DNA from: Ilyonectria destructans
Lineage: Eukaryota; Ascomycota; Sordariomycetes; Hypocreales; Nectriaceae
DNA length: 64,000 nt
Reading direction: 5' to 3'
Assembly: GCA_020740775.1 (NCBI GenBank)
Contig: JAHEWK010000002.1
Coordinates: 5,208,001 to 5,272,000 of the forward strand
In this document: piece by piece, positions 55,005 to 64,000 of the stretch
How positions within the stretch are numbered: the first letter of the stretch is position 1
Layout of the letters: each line of letters starts with the position of its first letter
Program-made: the position numbers and the translations under genes
The notes under the pieces: model-generated
Databases searched by the model: none
What the model saw: the letters and a program-made list of their open reading frames with translations, nothing else
Told to the model about the DNA's origin: nothing

Positions 55005-56772
55005 ATGGCGGCGATAGATGCAAACGCCACCGAGAAGCCGTGCGAGGTCGCGGCACCCCGGAACCCAAGCGTTGTGGTGGTCGACACAGCGTCTGAAGTC
55101 GTTCTTGTCAAGCACCGGCTAGGTTTCCTCAATCTGATTGCGGTGGGCTTCAACGTTTGTAACACTTGGGCTGGGGTTTCCTCTAGCATGCAGGTTGCCT
55201 TGCTACAGGGCGGTCCTGCTGCGCTGCTGTACGGCTTGTTCGTCACAACTAGCTTGTATTTCAGCATCGCCTTGTCCATGGCAGAGCTCATCAGTGTCTA
55301 TCCTACTGCCGGCGGCCAGTACCACTTCACATCCATTCTTGCTCCGGATCAAGTCAGCAAGGGCTTGTCATACATATGTGGCTTCATAACGGTGATTAGC
55401 TGGGAGGTTATTGGAGCCACCGTTGCCATGATTCCTTCTGCACAGATATTGGCATTATGGCAGTTCTATCATCCTTCTTTCCAGGCGAAGTCATGGCACA
55501 GCTTTGTTATCTACGAGGCTTTTGGCCTGTTTGTTGTGCTTTATAATAACCTGGTTCTCCCTCGGGCCCTCTGGACTCATAATTTGGGATGTAAGTTGCT
55601 CAACAGCTTGGATACATTCCAACCAGCGACCATTCTCTAACTATTTTCCAGTTACTCTCAACATGGCCATCTTTATAGTGGTTACCGTCCTCCTCGTTGT
55701 TCGACCCTCTAACAAGGCACCGGACCCGTTCGTGTGGGACACATTTATCAACTTCACCGGCTGGTCCGACGGCGTATGCTTCTTGACGAGTCTTATCACC
55801 AGTTCCTTCGGGTTCACCGGGCTTGACGCCTGCTTGCATTTGGCAGAAGACGTCAGCTCACCCAAGAAGGTAGTCCCAAGGACAATAATCCTGACAGTAG
55901 CGATTGGATTCGCAACTACATTTCCATTCATCGTAGTGATGCTGTACGGTATCGTCGACATGAATGCTATTCTAGCAATTCAAGGGTAAGCAGCTTGTTG
56001 CTCGTGCCAGTCAAAGTTGAATTTCAGTGGGACCTAATACAATCTGCAGATATCTCCCTTTGGAGATATACCGAATGATATGGAGGTCGGATACCGCGGC
56101 TATAGCTATCACCATCTCCAGTATCGTTCTTACATTTTTTATCCTCAATTCCATCATGCAGACGTCTTCTCGCATGACTTGGGTGTTTGCTCGAGATAAC
56201 GGTATCAGCGTTTCGCGCTTTTTTGAGAAAATGCATCCAACTCTTGGGGTACCTCTCAATGCTGCGATCCTCAATTGGGTAGTCCTATCTCTCTGCGGTG
56301 TTGTATTCTTGGTTTCTAAAATCGGTGAGTCGGAATAGAAGCCGTGTAAGCATCTTTACACTGGTGTATTGACCCTTGGGCAGCATTCAACGCTCTACTC
56401 GGATCGATGATTGTGCTTCAGCTATTATCATTCATCATACCTCTGGTGCTGCTTCTATGGAGACGTCGAGGTAACCGATTTTTACCACGCAAACGAGCCT
56501 TTCGTCTCCCAAATATAGTCGGTTGGATTGTCAACGTATACGCCATTGCTGTTGGCGCGACATTGTCGGTCTTCTTCCTCCTGCCGCCCTTCTTGCCAGT
56601 CACTTCACAAAACATGAGTCAGTGAGGAACCCTTAGGCGTCTTTTCTATTACTGACATGTGACAGACTACACGTGTGCCATCCTTGGCATCGGTGCAGTG
56701 CTTTGCTTGGTGAATTGGTTGATCCACGCGAGGAAGCACTATCATGGGCCTCAGATTGTTTTCCACGAGTAG
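55005..56772 (+). CDS. APC-family amino acid/amine permease
   Basis: Five exons (55005..55590, 55652..55985, 56050..56324, 56384..56617, 56666..56772) give 511 residues with all junctions in phase. The N-terminus has LGFLNLIAVGFNVCNTWAGV, matching fungal GABA/choline/amino-acid permeases (UGA4/HNM1-like). Then come TM3 ELISVYPTAGGQYHF, GFTGLDACLHLAEDVSSPKK (the helix 6 and loop block typical of this group) and SRMTWVFARDNGISVSRFF. About 12 membrane helices. It would import an amino acid or amine by proton symport at the plasma membrane. Shares its promoter with the transaminase and is convergent with the D-amino-acid oxidase. Confidence 0.92.
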
Positions 56773-57122
56773 ACGGATCTTTTGGTTCCCTAATTTGACC
56801 CGAACCTTGGCCGTGTGCTGTTAGTGAGCATGTTTGTTGTACAAGGAGGAGCTTCCAAAATGATGTTCATATCACAACGAAGGTATGTAGAAGTTAGAAG
56901 CATGGGCCAATACCGAACAGCCGTCGCTTCTGGGATAAACATTCTTGTTTATGAACCACATTCGCATCAAGTTGGTTGTTTTATGCCTTGCCATGTACAC
57001 GATCCTCCCATTCTTGTTGCATATGTATCTGGAGATGCGGACGCCAAGATAATGAAACCACTTGATTGAAGTTCGGAGCCGTCTGGTTTGTACCTAGGAT
57101 CAATGGATGACCAATAAAGCTA
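56773..57122. other. intergenic region between convergent genes
   Basis: 350 bases with no feature recognised; both flanking genes end here. Confidence 0.5.
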
Positions 57123-58520
57123 TCAAAGTCTAGGCTTGTCATCGTTATGAGCGTCCAGCAATTCCACAACTGCCTTCGCACAGCCATACGAGCACTGGTA
57201 TCCAGCTCCTCCATGCCCATAGTTGTGGATCACCCACGTGTCTTCGATCATCTCCTTTTCAACCCTCGCACCCCCGTCTCTTGCAGGTCGAAGCCCAACC
57301 CCATGCCTGATGACGTCGAGTGCTTCGATGGTCCTTCCTCCGGTCAACTCGGGATGCGCAGCAACGCAACGTTGCATGATGCGAATCGCAAGGTTAGGAT
57401 CGGGCTGCGAATCCCAGTTGTCGCGTTGGTAGCACCCACCTAGAATTGTGCCTCCTCCGGCAGGACGACACATGACGTACATTGCCTCATCTGGCCCATC
57501 GTCGGTCCCTGACGTCGCTGTCATGCCGTTGGATTCGTTCCGGACCAGAACAATCTGGCCTCTTGCGGGGTGGAGGTTCAAATCGCATACCCCCTTTAGA
57601 GTACGCGAGCCTAGGCCGGTGCAGTTGATAATGATGCCAGGTTTTTCACCACTGTGGTGACTGGTCGAAGCATCTTTTATGTGTTTCAGTTCAGCTCGTT
57701 TGAACGCCACTCCCCGCTTGAGGCATTCACCGACGAGCCAGGGCAGATAGATGGCGGTGTTGATGCAGACCGATGTCATGGCATGTCCGCTGTCTACGCC
57801 CTCCTCGAGTTTAGTCTTGGGGATTGGACGATACTGCACTTCTTTTAGCTGAGTCCAATACGCTTGGTGATATCTTTACCTACGTTAGGGAAGACTGTAG
57901 ACCACCACGGCTTGTCAGAAAGAAGCCCAGCAAACCACTTGGCCGTGGCAGTATCTCTGTCTTTACTCCGGTTCGAGATTTTGAGATCTAATTACACGAG
58001 CTTAGAAGAACTGGTTCATGTGGGATAAAGCATCGACAAAATAGAACTCAATGAATGGGAGTCTGTAGTGCATACCCTGAAATTGAACTCCAGCTTCGGG
58101 CCGGTTCCTAGCGAGGTTTTCAAGCGCCGGCCAAGTGTCCCTCTCCCAGCTTTGAGCAGGCGTTCCCGTAACTGATACGCTATGCCAGTACCGTAAGGGG
58201 CCAGGTTCATGCGGGAGATGTTTGTCCATCACTTACGGCATATAGTTTGCTCCGGCCCATGGGGAAGCATATTCGATGTCATAGTCCCCGGGCATGTGCT
58301 TTGCAACGACGGAAATGCTATACGAAGAGTCTTCAGACAGAAGCAGTGCCGTCGTGAGACCTGTAGAGAGATCAGTTTCATGAAAGAGGTAGTCAATAAA
58401 AAGTAGTAGAGAAATATACCAGCGACGCCTGCACTATAGCCTTGTCAGCAAAATGTACAAGATCACATTGCTTAAGGAGAAAAGGACGAACCCAATAATC
58501 ACCACGTTTGTTACAGCCAT
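57123..58520 (-). CDS. D-amino-acid oxidase, FAD-dependent, peroxisomal
   Basis: Six exons: 58520..58492, a 14-base micro-exon 58433..58420, 58360..58237, 58179..58076, 57987..57884 and 57833..57123, all in phase, giving 361 residues. The N-terminus MAVTNVVIIGAGVAGLTTAL holds the FAD-binding GAGVAG motif, built across the micro-exon. ASPWAGANYMP and WERDTWPALENLA follow the D-amino-acid oxidase pattern, and HNYGHGGAGYQCSYG near the C-terminus is the family signature. The last residues are KPRL; PRL fits a peroxisomal PTS1 tripeptide. The reaction is D-amino acid + O2 + H2O to 2-oxo acid, ammonia and H2O2. Promoter elements TAATCTATCCGC and TTATCTATCCGC lie about 280-320 bases upstream. Confidence 0.9.
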
Positions 58521-59053
58521 GATATCAGAAGGAGTGCTTGTCGTGGGAGATATTTTTCCGGAATCACAACCGGTCAACGCCATCAGATGCCGGGCATCAA
58601 ACTTTTGAAATACCGAACGACTGATCATTGAATACGGACTTCGGAGCCCTCGGAAACCGACGATTGAGCAAATTCTCACAATCTTCCTCGGGTGGAATGC
58701 CACCTGGTGCTCCTGAGGGTTACTCCGCCTCATGCAGGCTAAGCCTATCTCGTTCTTGCATCCCAGGTGTCTAGTCGCGGTTCCGCGGTGGAGTCGCAAG
58801 TCTAATCTATCCGCGTTGCCTGCTCTTATCTATCCGCATGTTCATTTGACAAGCAGGAAAGCAATTCCCTTTGAGCAAGAGCATGTTTGCGAACCCGCGG
58901 CAAAAGTATTTCAAATTGACTCTGGAGACCACGCTCTTGGAGATGCGAACATTATTGCGGGTCAGTTTCAGGGAGCATCAATACCGATTAACTCATCAAG
59001 GCCACAGTGGTTATGCCTCAGGAAGTTATGCAGGCAAAAAGTGGTATATTGGT
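58521..59053. other. intergenic region with operators
   Basis: Lies between the start of the oxidase and the 3' end of the regulator. Contains the two TTATCTATCCGC-type elements (58803-58837) and a GC-rich CGCGGTTCCGCGGTGG stretch at about 58776-58791. Confidence 0.6.
58803..58837 (+). promoter_or_regulatory. two TTATCTATCCGC-type operators upstream of the oxidase
   Basis: TAATCTATCCGC at 58803-58814 and TTATCTATCCGC at 58826-58837, 23 bases apart, the same motif as in the transaminase/permease promoter. They carry GATA sites on the complement and a CCGC core. Confidence 0.65.
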
Positions 59054-60719
59054 TTAAAAAGTTGAAAAAGCAGCATCATGCTGCGAAATCGTGAGATATA
59101 GGCCGTAGGGCCCGTAAACTAAAGGGTCGGGGTTATCCCAGAGCCGTCTGAGTAGTTCAATAGTCCTGATGTTATGGTTCATGCGGTATCTTGACTCGCG
59201 TAGAGCCTTGGAAAGATTTTCCTGCTGTTGTTTTTGGATGGTGCAAGACCCAGAAATGATAATGGGCCACAGGAGTGTAGCGGACCATTGAGAACAGTCC
59301 AGATCCAGTCCAATGTCATGGATGACATCGAGGTGGCTCTGAAACTGGCAGACAATCTTTGGGTTTAGTATTGACGACCCCTCCATCGCTGCGATCAAAT
59401 ATATTTCGATGCCTAACTGAAGGATCTTGCTTACCTTACTCAGGCCCCCTTCGCGGCAGTCACTTGACGATGACGAACCTGGGTCCTGGTGGCGGAGCTT
59501 CCAGTCTTTGAGGCAAAGCTGAAGTTTTTCATGGAGCTCCACACTAGCAGATGTGGGTTCAAGGATCCCGGACTCTTGCTCCATCAACCGCTGGCTGAAG
59601 AGCAGTGATGTCTGGGGTATGAGCGCAAAGAGATCATGGAGGCCGGCAAACATTGTTCCAAAAGTGCTGTAGACAGCGAGGCTGCTAGGCGAAGTGATGA
59701 AAGAGTCGAGCGAGAACGTGCGCTCCTGGAGAAGGCCGTACGGAGTAAGGCAGTTCGCAACGGTGAGGTACGCGTACAGCTCGAGGCCAAGCCCGAAATG
59801 AGTCGCTGAATCAAGACCCAAAGCTTCCGTAGACTGGCGACTTTGTATCTCGACGATTATCTCTCGGCTCGCAGAGAGATGGCGAAATATTGCGCCTTCG
59901 TTGCTGCCCGAAATAGCCTGAATCCATGGAGAGAGCCGAGTTAAGCAAAAGGATAACGTGGCATGGGACAAGAGTTCGAACACCAACCTCGAAGTGACAT
60001 AGCATCACTAGGACCAGCAGCAACCTGGCCAACTTGTTCACACAGGAGGTCTTGAGCTCCGAGACCTCGACAAGGATTTGACGGACCAAGGTACTATAAT
60101 GGTCCAGGGTTGCCTCCTGAATAGGCCCGGGAGATGCGTTTCTGAAGTTCATGTGTGCTCCGCTCACGGCCAAGACGCTGTGCATGACCATATCGTCCAC
60201 CGAGGCAATGGGGATAAATTCCCTGAGAAAGGCGTTTTCCCTAAGGGGCATCGGAAGCATAGTTGCGGTTGTCGTGACATAATGCTGCAAGAGGAGGGGA
60301 GACGCTTGTGTCAACGTGCATGGCCGCCTCGAGTCCAAGAAGGATCCCAGTGATCCATTCCAGATGCTAGCCCCGGTGGACATATCGGATGGCCATAGTG
60401 GCGAATCACCTCTACCGGATGGCGGCCCCTCGTCTGGGCTGGCGATAGTGCCGCCGGGGAGGCGCGGAGTCGCGGCAGCTGTCTCGTTCTGGTCTGCCAG
60501 CCAAGTGCAGTTGAGGTTGTTCCGCCTGCAGCCGAGGCATCTTGGCTTTTCCTCGCCGCACTTCTTCTTTCGATGGCGGCAGCTGAGACAGCCGTTTCTG
60601 GACCGCTTGAACTGTCTTGACCGTCCAATGTAGGGCCTTGTAGTGCCTCGGGTGATGGGTTGGTTGCCGCAATCAGCAGCCGACTGTGACATTATGTTGG
60701 ACCCGCATGAAGGAGGCAA
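59054..60719 (-). CDS. Zn2Cys6 transcription factor
   Basis: Exons 60719..59988 and 59917..59054 (70-base intron, GTTGGT donor, phase 0) give 531 residues. The zinc cluster has Cys44, 47, 54, 61, 64 and 71 (C-x2-C-x6-C-x6-C-x2-C-x6-C) in CLSCRHRKKKCGEEKPRC, preceded by a basic stretch. A Pro/Gly/Ser linker leads to a helical fungal-TF regulatory domain (IPIASVDDMVMHSVLAVSGA, LLLVLVMLCHFE, EGAIFRHLSASREI), ending in the usual RLWDNPDP-type tail. Binuclear-cluster factors bind CGG/CCG triplets as dimers. Its place inside the cluster and the shared CCGC-bearing element suggest it is the pathway-specific regulator. A variant element, TTATCTAGCCGC, lies 40 bases upstream of its start, so autoregulation is possible. 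Confidence 0.9.
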
Positions 60720-60758
60720 GGCGATGGGATGTGAACAGATGGTCAGGTGAGACGTTTC

Positions 60759-60770
60759 TTATCTAGCCGC
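60759..60770 (+). promoter_or_regulatory. variant cluster operator TTATCTAGCCGC
   Basis: One-base variant of the operator found in the other two promoter regions of the cluster; one GATA site and the CCGC core remain. Confidence 0.5.
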
Positions 60771-60831
60771 GTTATGAAGCGCTTAGAGATTGCAGGGATC
60801 AAGGACCTCATGTGATGCCGCCGTCTTCCTC

Positions 60832-60880
60832 TATTAGGTGTCCTCCACGGAGTATCAGGTGTCCTCTATCAGGTGTGGGC
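60832..60880 (+). repeat. three short direct repeats TATYAGGTGTCCTC
   Basis: TATTAGGTGTCCTC at 60832, TATCAGGTGTCCTC at 60853 and TATCAGGTGTGGGC at 60867. First and second are 21 bases apart, second and third 14. Possible protein-binding sites in the divergent promoter. Confidence 0.45.
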
Positions 60881-61308
60881 GTCAAACCTTGGGTGGTGTA
60901 GCGCGACTCCATAGCCGTCTCCGCGGACCCCGAAGCCGACGCGGAAGCCGCCTCATATTCAGCCCCCGCATCTTTCCCCGCATTTCCAACCAGAAGTCCG
61001 GAGCAAACACCCGAATTGCTAACATGTGAAAGAGCTAATTCAGATGCGCGTTTCCGTTGCTGTTGGCGGTTTGTTTGTCAGCGTCGAACTGAACCAGTCA
61101 GAAGACACATATATAAGTGCTCAGTGCTGTTCCAAAGGTGGAGATGCAGCCTCAGACGCCTACCTACGATTCACCATCGCTTAGCGCCATCCGGGTCATT
61201 TCAAACTTGTATTTCTAGCTCACGAGCCACTGTGTAGTGCCTGCAGCAACTGACAAGCCACCGAAACCACTTTAAATCGGACTCGGTCTCAACGGATAGC
61301 ATCTAGTC

Positions 61309-63227
61309 ATGTCAGGTCAAGGAGAAAAGGGCTTCGGCTCGCATCACAAGAAGGTCATTATCATTGGAGGGGGATTTGGAGGCATTACTATGGCCTGCCA
61401 ATTGAAGAGAATGCTGGGATGCGCCGACTTCTGTGTGCTGGAACGTCAATCGGGCATAGGAGGCACCTGGTGGATCAACACCTACCCAGGCATAGCCTGT
61501 GACATGTGAGACTTTTTCCCTGGCCACTAGAGCTATGTCCTGAGGCACTGCTTACAATAGCATCAGTCCTTCGCCCTTTTATTCCCTCTCCTTCGACCAG
61601 AAACCGGATTGGTCGACCTTCTTTGCACCAGGCAAGGAGATTTGCAAGTATCTCGAGAAGACAGTCGACCATTTTAAACTGAGGGACAAGATTCACTTGG
61701 ATACCGAAGTAGTTTCATGCAAATGGAACACCAAAACCCGCCTGTGGGAGGTTACATCTCGCCAGCTGTTGCCAGGCCTCGGTGATCTCTCCGCCGCAGA
61801 ACGAAAACAAATTCTAGAAACCAAAGGCCCTTCATCAGTCTACTTGAGCCAGACGACGTGGACATGCACGGTTCTTGTGAGCGCTGTCGGGGGGCTTGTT
61901 GAGCCCGCTCCATGGCCCGTCGATGTTGCTGGCAAGGACACGTTCCAAGGGAAAATCATCCACTCAGCGAGGTGGGACTCCGACGTTGACTTTCGCGGCA
62001 AGAAGGTCGTCGTCGTGGGGACTGGGTGCAGCGCTGCTCAGCTGGTTCCGCGGCTGCTCTCGAGCGACTACGGTGCCAGTCACGTCACACAGCTTATGAG
62101 AGAGCCTCCTTGGGTGCTACCCCGTGTCACGCCTCCTTTGGGTGATAACTTCTACCAAAAATGGAGTCCATTGCTCTGCTCGTACGTGCCCGGCTACATG
62201 CGAGCCTTCAGAGCCCTAGTGACCCTGGTCACTGAGCTTGACTTTCAGATCTTCGGTGCGAGTCGTTCCAGCGAGCGGAAGAGGTACAATCTTGAACAGA
62301 GCCTTCTTCAGCACATGAAAGCAACGGTTCCAAGTAAAGTAAGCGGTTTAGCCCCGATTTTCAGAGCCTCGCTAATCAGGGTCCAATAGTACCATGAAAT
62401 ATTGACGCCACATTACTCCATTGGTTGCAAGCGGCGTATTTATGACACTGCATGGTTCCCTTGTCTACACGACTCGCGGATTGAGCTTACAACTCTAGCC
62501 ATGGAAAGTGTTGATAAGAATGGCGTAACTCTGCGTCCGGGTCCAATGACCCATCCGATAGAGAAGAATCTCGAGACTCGCACCATTCCCGCCGACATCA
62601 TCGTGCTTGCAAACGGTTTTGCCGTCAACCGATGGTTTCATCCTCTTGAGGTTGTGGGAAGCAAGGGGACGACCTTGCAAGAGGAGTTTGACGAACGGGG
62701 AGGTCCACAGCTGTATCGTGGCACAGCTCTTGACGGGTTCCCTAACATGTTTATTCTCTTCGGGCCCAACAGCTTTACGGGACACAGCAGCGTCGTGCTT
62801 GGCCTCGAAAACCAAGTAGGCCATGCCATCAAGCTGATGCGCCCTGTTCTTGCTGGAGAAGCCGAGACAGTAGAGGTGAAAAAGTCCGCGACCGTCAAGT
62901 ACAATGCAGAAGTGCAGTCAGACTTGAAGAAGACGGTATGGAACAGCGGTGGCTGCTCCAACTGGTATGTGGGATCAGAAGGCCGCAATTCCATGTCATA
63001 CCCGTAAGTAAAACTGGTAGGCGGCTATGTGCACATCTCTGACTGCTTTATCCTCTAGGTACTCTATGGCCTACCAAACCATTCGGTTCATGTTTCCTAC
63101 GTGGTCTGACTGGGAAGTCAGTTGGACTCGAAAACGCCGAAGAGTGGGATGGCCGACCTTCATTTGTGCTTGTTTTATCTTGGCTCTGGGTGTAACATTT
63201 AGAGGTGCCTATAACAGGTATTATTAA
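61309..63227 (+). CDS. Baeyer-Villiger-type flavin monooxygenase
   Basis: Four exons (61309..61505, 61567..62338, 62390..63003, 63059..63227) give 583 residues. At intron 1, the second AG (CATCAG) gives the canonical CDIPSPFYSLSF, so I prefer it. Motifs: FAD Rossmann IIIGGGFGG at 18-26, ERQSGIGGTWW, the Baeyer-Villiger fingerprint F-x-G-x3-H-x3-W as FQGKIIHSARWD, and the NADPH Rossmann VVVGTGCSAAQ. The C-terminal half has IVLANGFAVNRW and the late block GGCSNWYVG. Such enzymes insert oxygen next to a ketone to make an ester or lactone, or N/S-oxygenate. A hydrophobic segment near the C-terminus (FICACFILALGVTF) may anchor it to a membrane. It may act on the ketone left after deamination by the neighbouring enzymes. 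Confidence 0.9.
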
Positions 63228-63270
63228 AATTCTGTAAAAGAGATGACTATTGTAAGGAATTCCTTGTTAT

Positions 63271-63614
63271 AAATAGGGTAGTCAAGTTCTATTTTAACAG
63301 CACTGCACCAGGAAATAAACACAAATTGTGTAAATTGCTTCACCTTTGATACGCCCAACAGCTCTATCTGACAAATAGTAAAAATGGCGAAGCCTGTGTA
63401 TATCTTGGCATGGTTCAAACTAAGCGGCTTAACTTCTAGTGCCATCTCTTTGCATCATGTCGGATGACATTGCGTCACATTGACATGCAACGGGAGTTTA
63501 GATGAGGTCCATTTTCTTGACCGGGTATAGAATCCCGATGAAACCATTTCAACTGCCTTGCACTTAATCATGGTCTCAATTCCACAACGTGCACATCCCC
63601 CTAAATAGCCTTGC
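63271..63614 (+). mobile_element. dispersed element R2, copy 2
   Basis: Colinear with 52225-52543, sharing CAAATTGTGTAAATTGCTTC, GGTTCAAACTAAGCGGCTTA versus AGTTCAAACTCAGCAGCTCA, TTGCATCATGTCG versus TTGCATTATGTCG, and TTGACCGGGTATAG versus TTGACTGGGTATAT. No open frame and no flanking direct repeat seen. Confidence 0.6.
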
Positions 63615-63763
63615 TTTCCACACTTGTCGCTTTGTGACCGTCAATCTGTTCAGTATTGCAAGGATTGTGAAACGTATCACATTAAGATCAGCAACTTTCC
63701 GATTTTTTGTAGATAGAGTAACTGTGGTGGGATAATCTGGTGCTTTATCATTTAGATGTGGGG

Positions 63764-63819
63764 GACCGAAAACAAGACCGAGACCGAAACCAGGACCGAG
63801 ACCGAGACCGGCACCGAAG
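63764..63819 (+). repeat. ACCGAG/ACCGAA hexanucleotide tandem, locus 3
   Basis: About eight imperfect units of RACCGA over 56 bases, the longest of three such loci in the window (others at 48401 and 50851). Confidence 0.7.
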
Positions 63820-64000
63820 AGTTCATTGCCTATCGAATTGACTGATAATAATAGAACTCAGGAGCATTACGATTTCCAAGGTGGCTGATGACTTTGCTGT
63901 AGCAGCACAGCCATGCCTCAAATATCATTTATACAGCGCCTTTAGCACTGAAATACATTGTGTGTGATAGTCGTCCAGCAACAATGGGAGGTCAAGCCGG

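Larger units (their letters stand above)
60720..61308. promoter_or_regulatory. divergent promoter region of regulator and monooxygenase
   Basis: 589 bases. Contains TTATCTAGCCGC at 60759-60770, three copies of TATYAGGTGT (60832-60880), and a GC-rich CCGCGG/CCGACGCGG stretch at about 60918-60955. Confidence 0.6.
63228..64000. other. non-coding region with element R2 copy 2 and hexamer repeat
   Basis: No gene supported up to the right edge. Contains the second R2 copy and the third ACCGAG tandem. Confidence 0.5.

Overview
This window is nuclear DNA from a filamentous ascomycete (Pezizomycotina). Most genes carry several short introns of about 50-65 bases with GTRNGT-type donors and YAG acceptors. 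Spacing is loose and strand is mixed. The families are typically fungal: AgdC-type GH31 glucosidase, FlbA-type RGS protein, HeLo and HET-like proteins, Zn2Cys6 regulator, fungal-only seven-TM proteins. Genus cannot be fixed from the sequence alone. No rRNA, confident tRNA, CRISPR or telomere repeat was seen.

Layout. 0-12.3 kb: the 5' end of an NmrA-like reductase, a 1011-residue protein of unknown function, a two-domain GNAT acetyltransferase, a HET/TIR-like protein, a truncated aldehyde dehydrogenase and an alpha/beta hydrolase. 13-23 kb: a frameshifted FAD monooxygenase, a secreted GH31 alpha-glucosidase with a repeated palindrome in its promoter, a small secreted protein, and a HeLo-domain gene whose middle has been flipped. 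25.7-35 kb: a shortened FlbA-like RGS gene with a histidine-kinase scrap in frame behind it, then a divergent pair of caspase-clan genes, a 1312-residue TPR-CHAT protein and a C14 caspase-like protein that needs one frameshift. 35-52 kb: a truncated carotenoid oxygenase, a repeat-rich amphipathic-helix protein, and a run of membrane proteins (FUSC/BRE4-like, two seven-TM proteins, an MFS pump, a four-TM MARVEL-like protein) plus one acidic protein.

53-63 kb holds a compact cluster that looks functional: (R)-selective amine transaminase, APC permease, peroxisomal D-amino-acid oxidase, Zn2Cys6 regulator and Baeyer-Villiger-type FAD monooxygenase. Both deaminating enzymes act on the same (R)/D configuration. 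Three intergenic regions share the motif TTATCTATCCGC or a close variant. It combines GATA-factor sites with a CCGC core and occurs as three copies at exact 21-bp spacing in one of them. I infer a nitrogen-controlled catabolic cluster for uptake and breakdown of a D- or (R)-amino compound.

The left two thirds are rich in gene remnants (aldehyde dehydrogenase, FAD monooxygenase, HeLo, histidine kinase, carotenoid oxygenase) and dispersed repeats, as in an accessory, rearranging region. Two repeat families (four copies with Tc1-like ends; two copies of a ~320-bp element) and a hexanucleotide repeat at three loci are marked. Splice sites were read by eye and are predictions.
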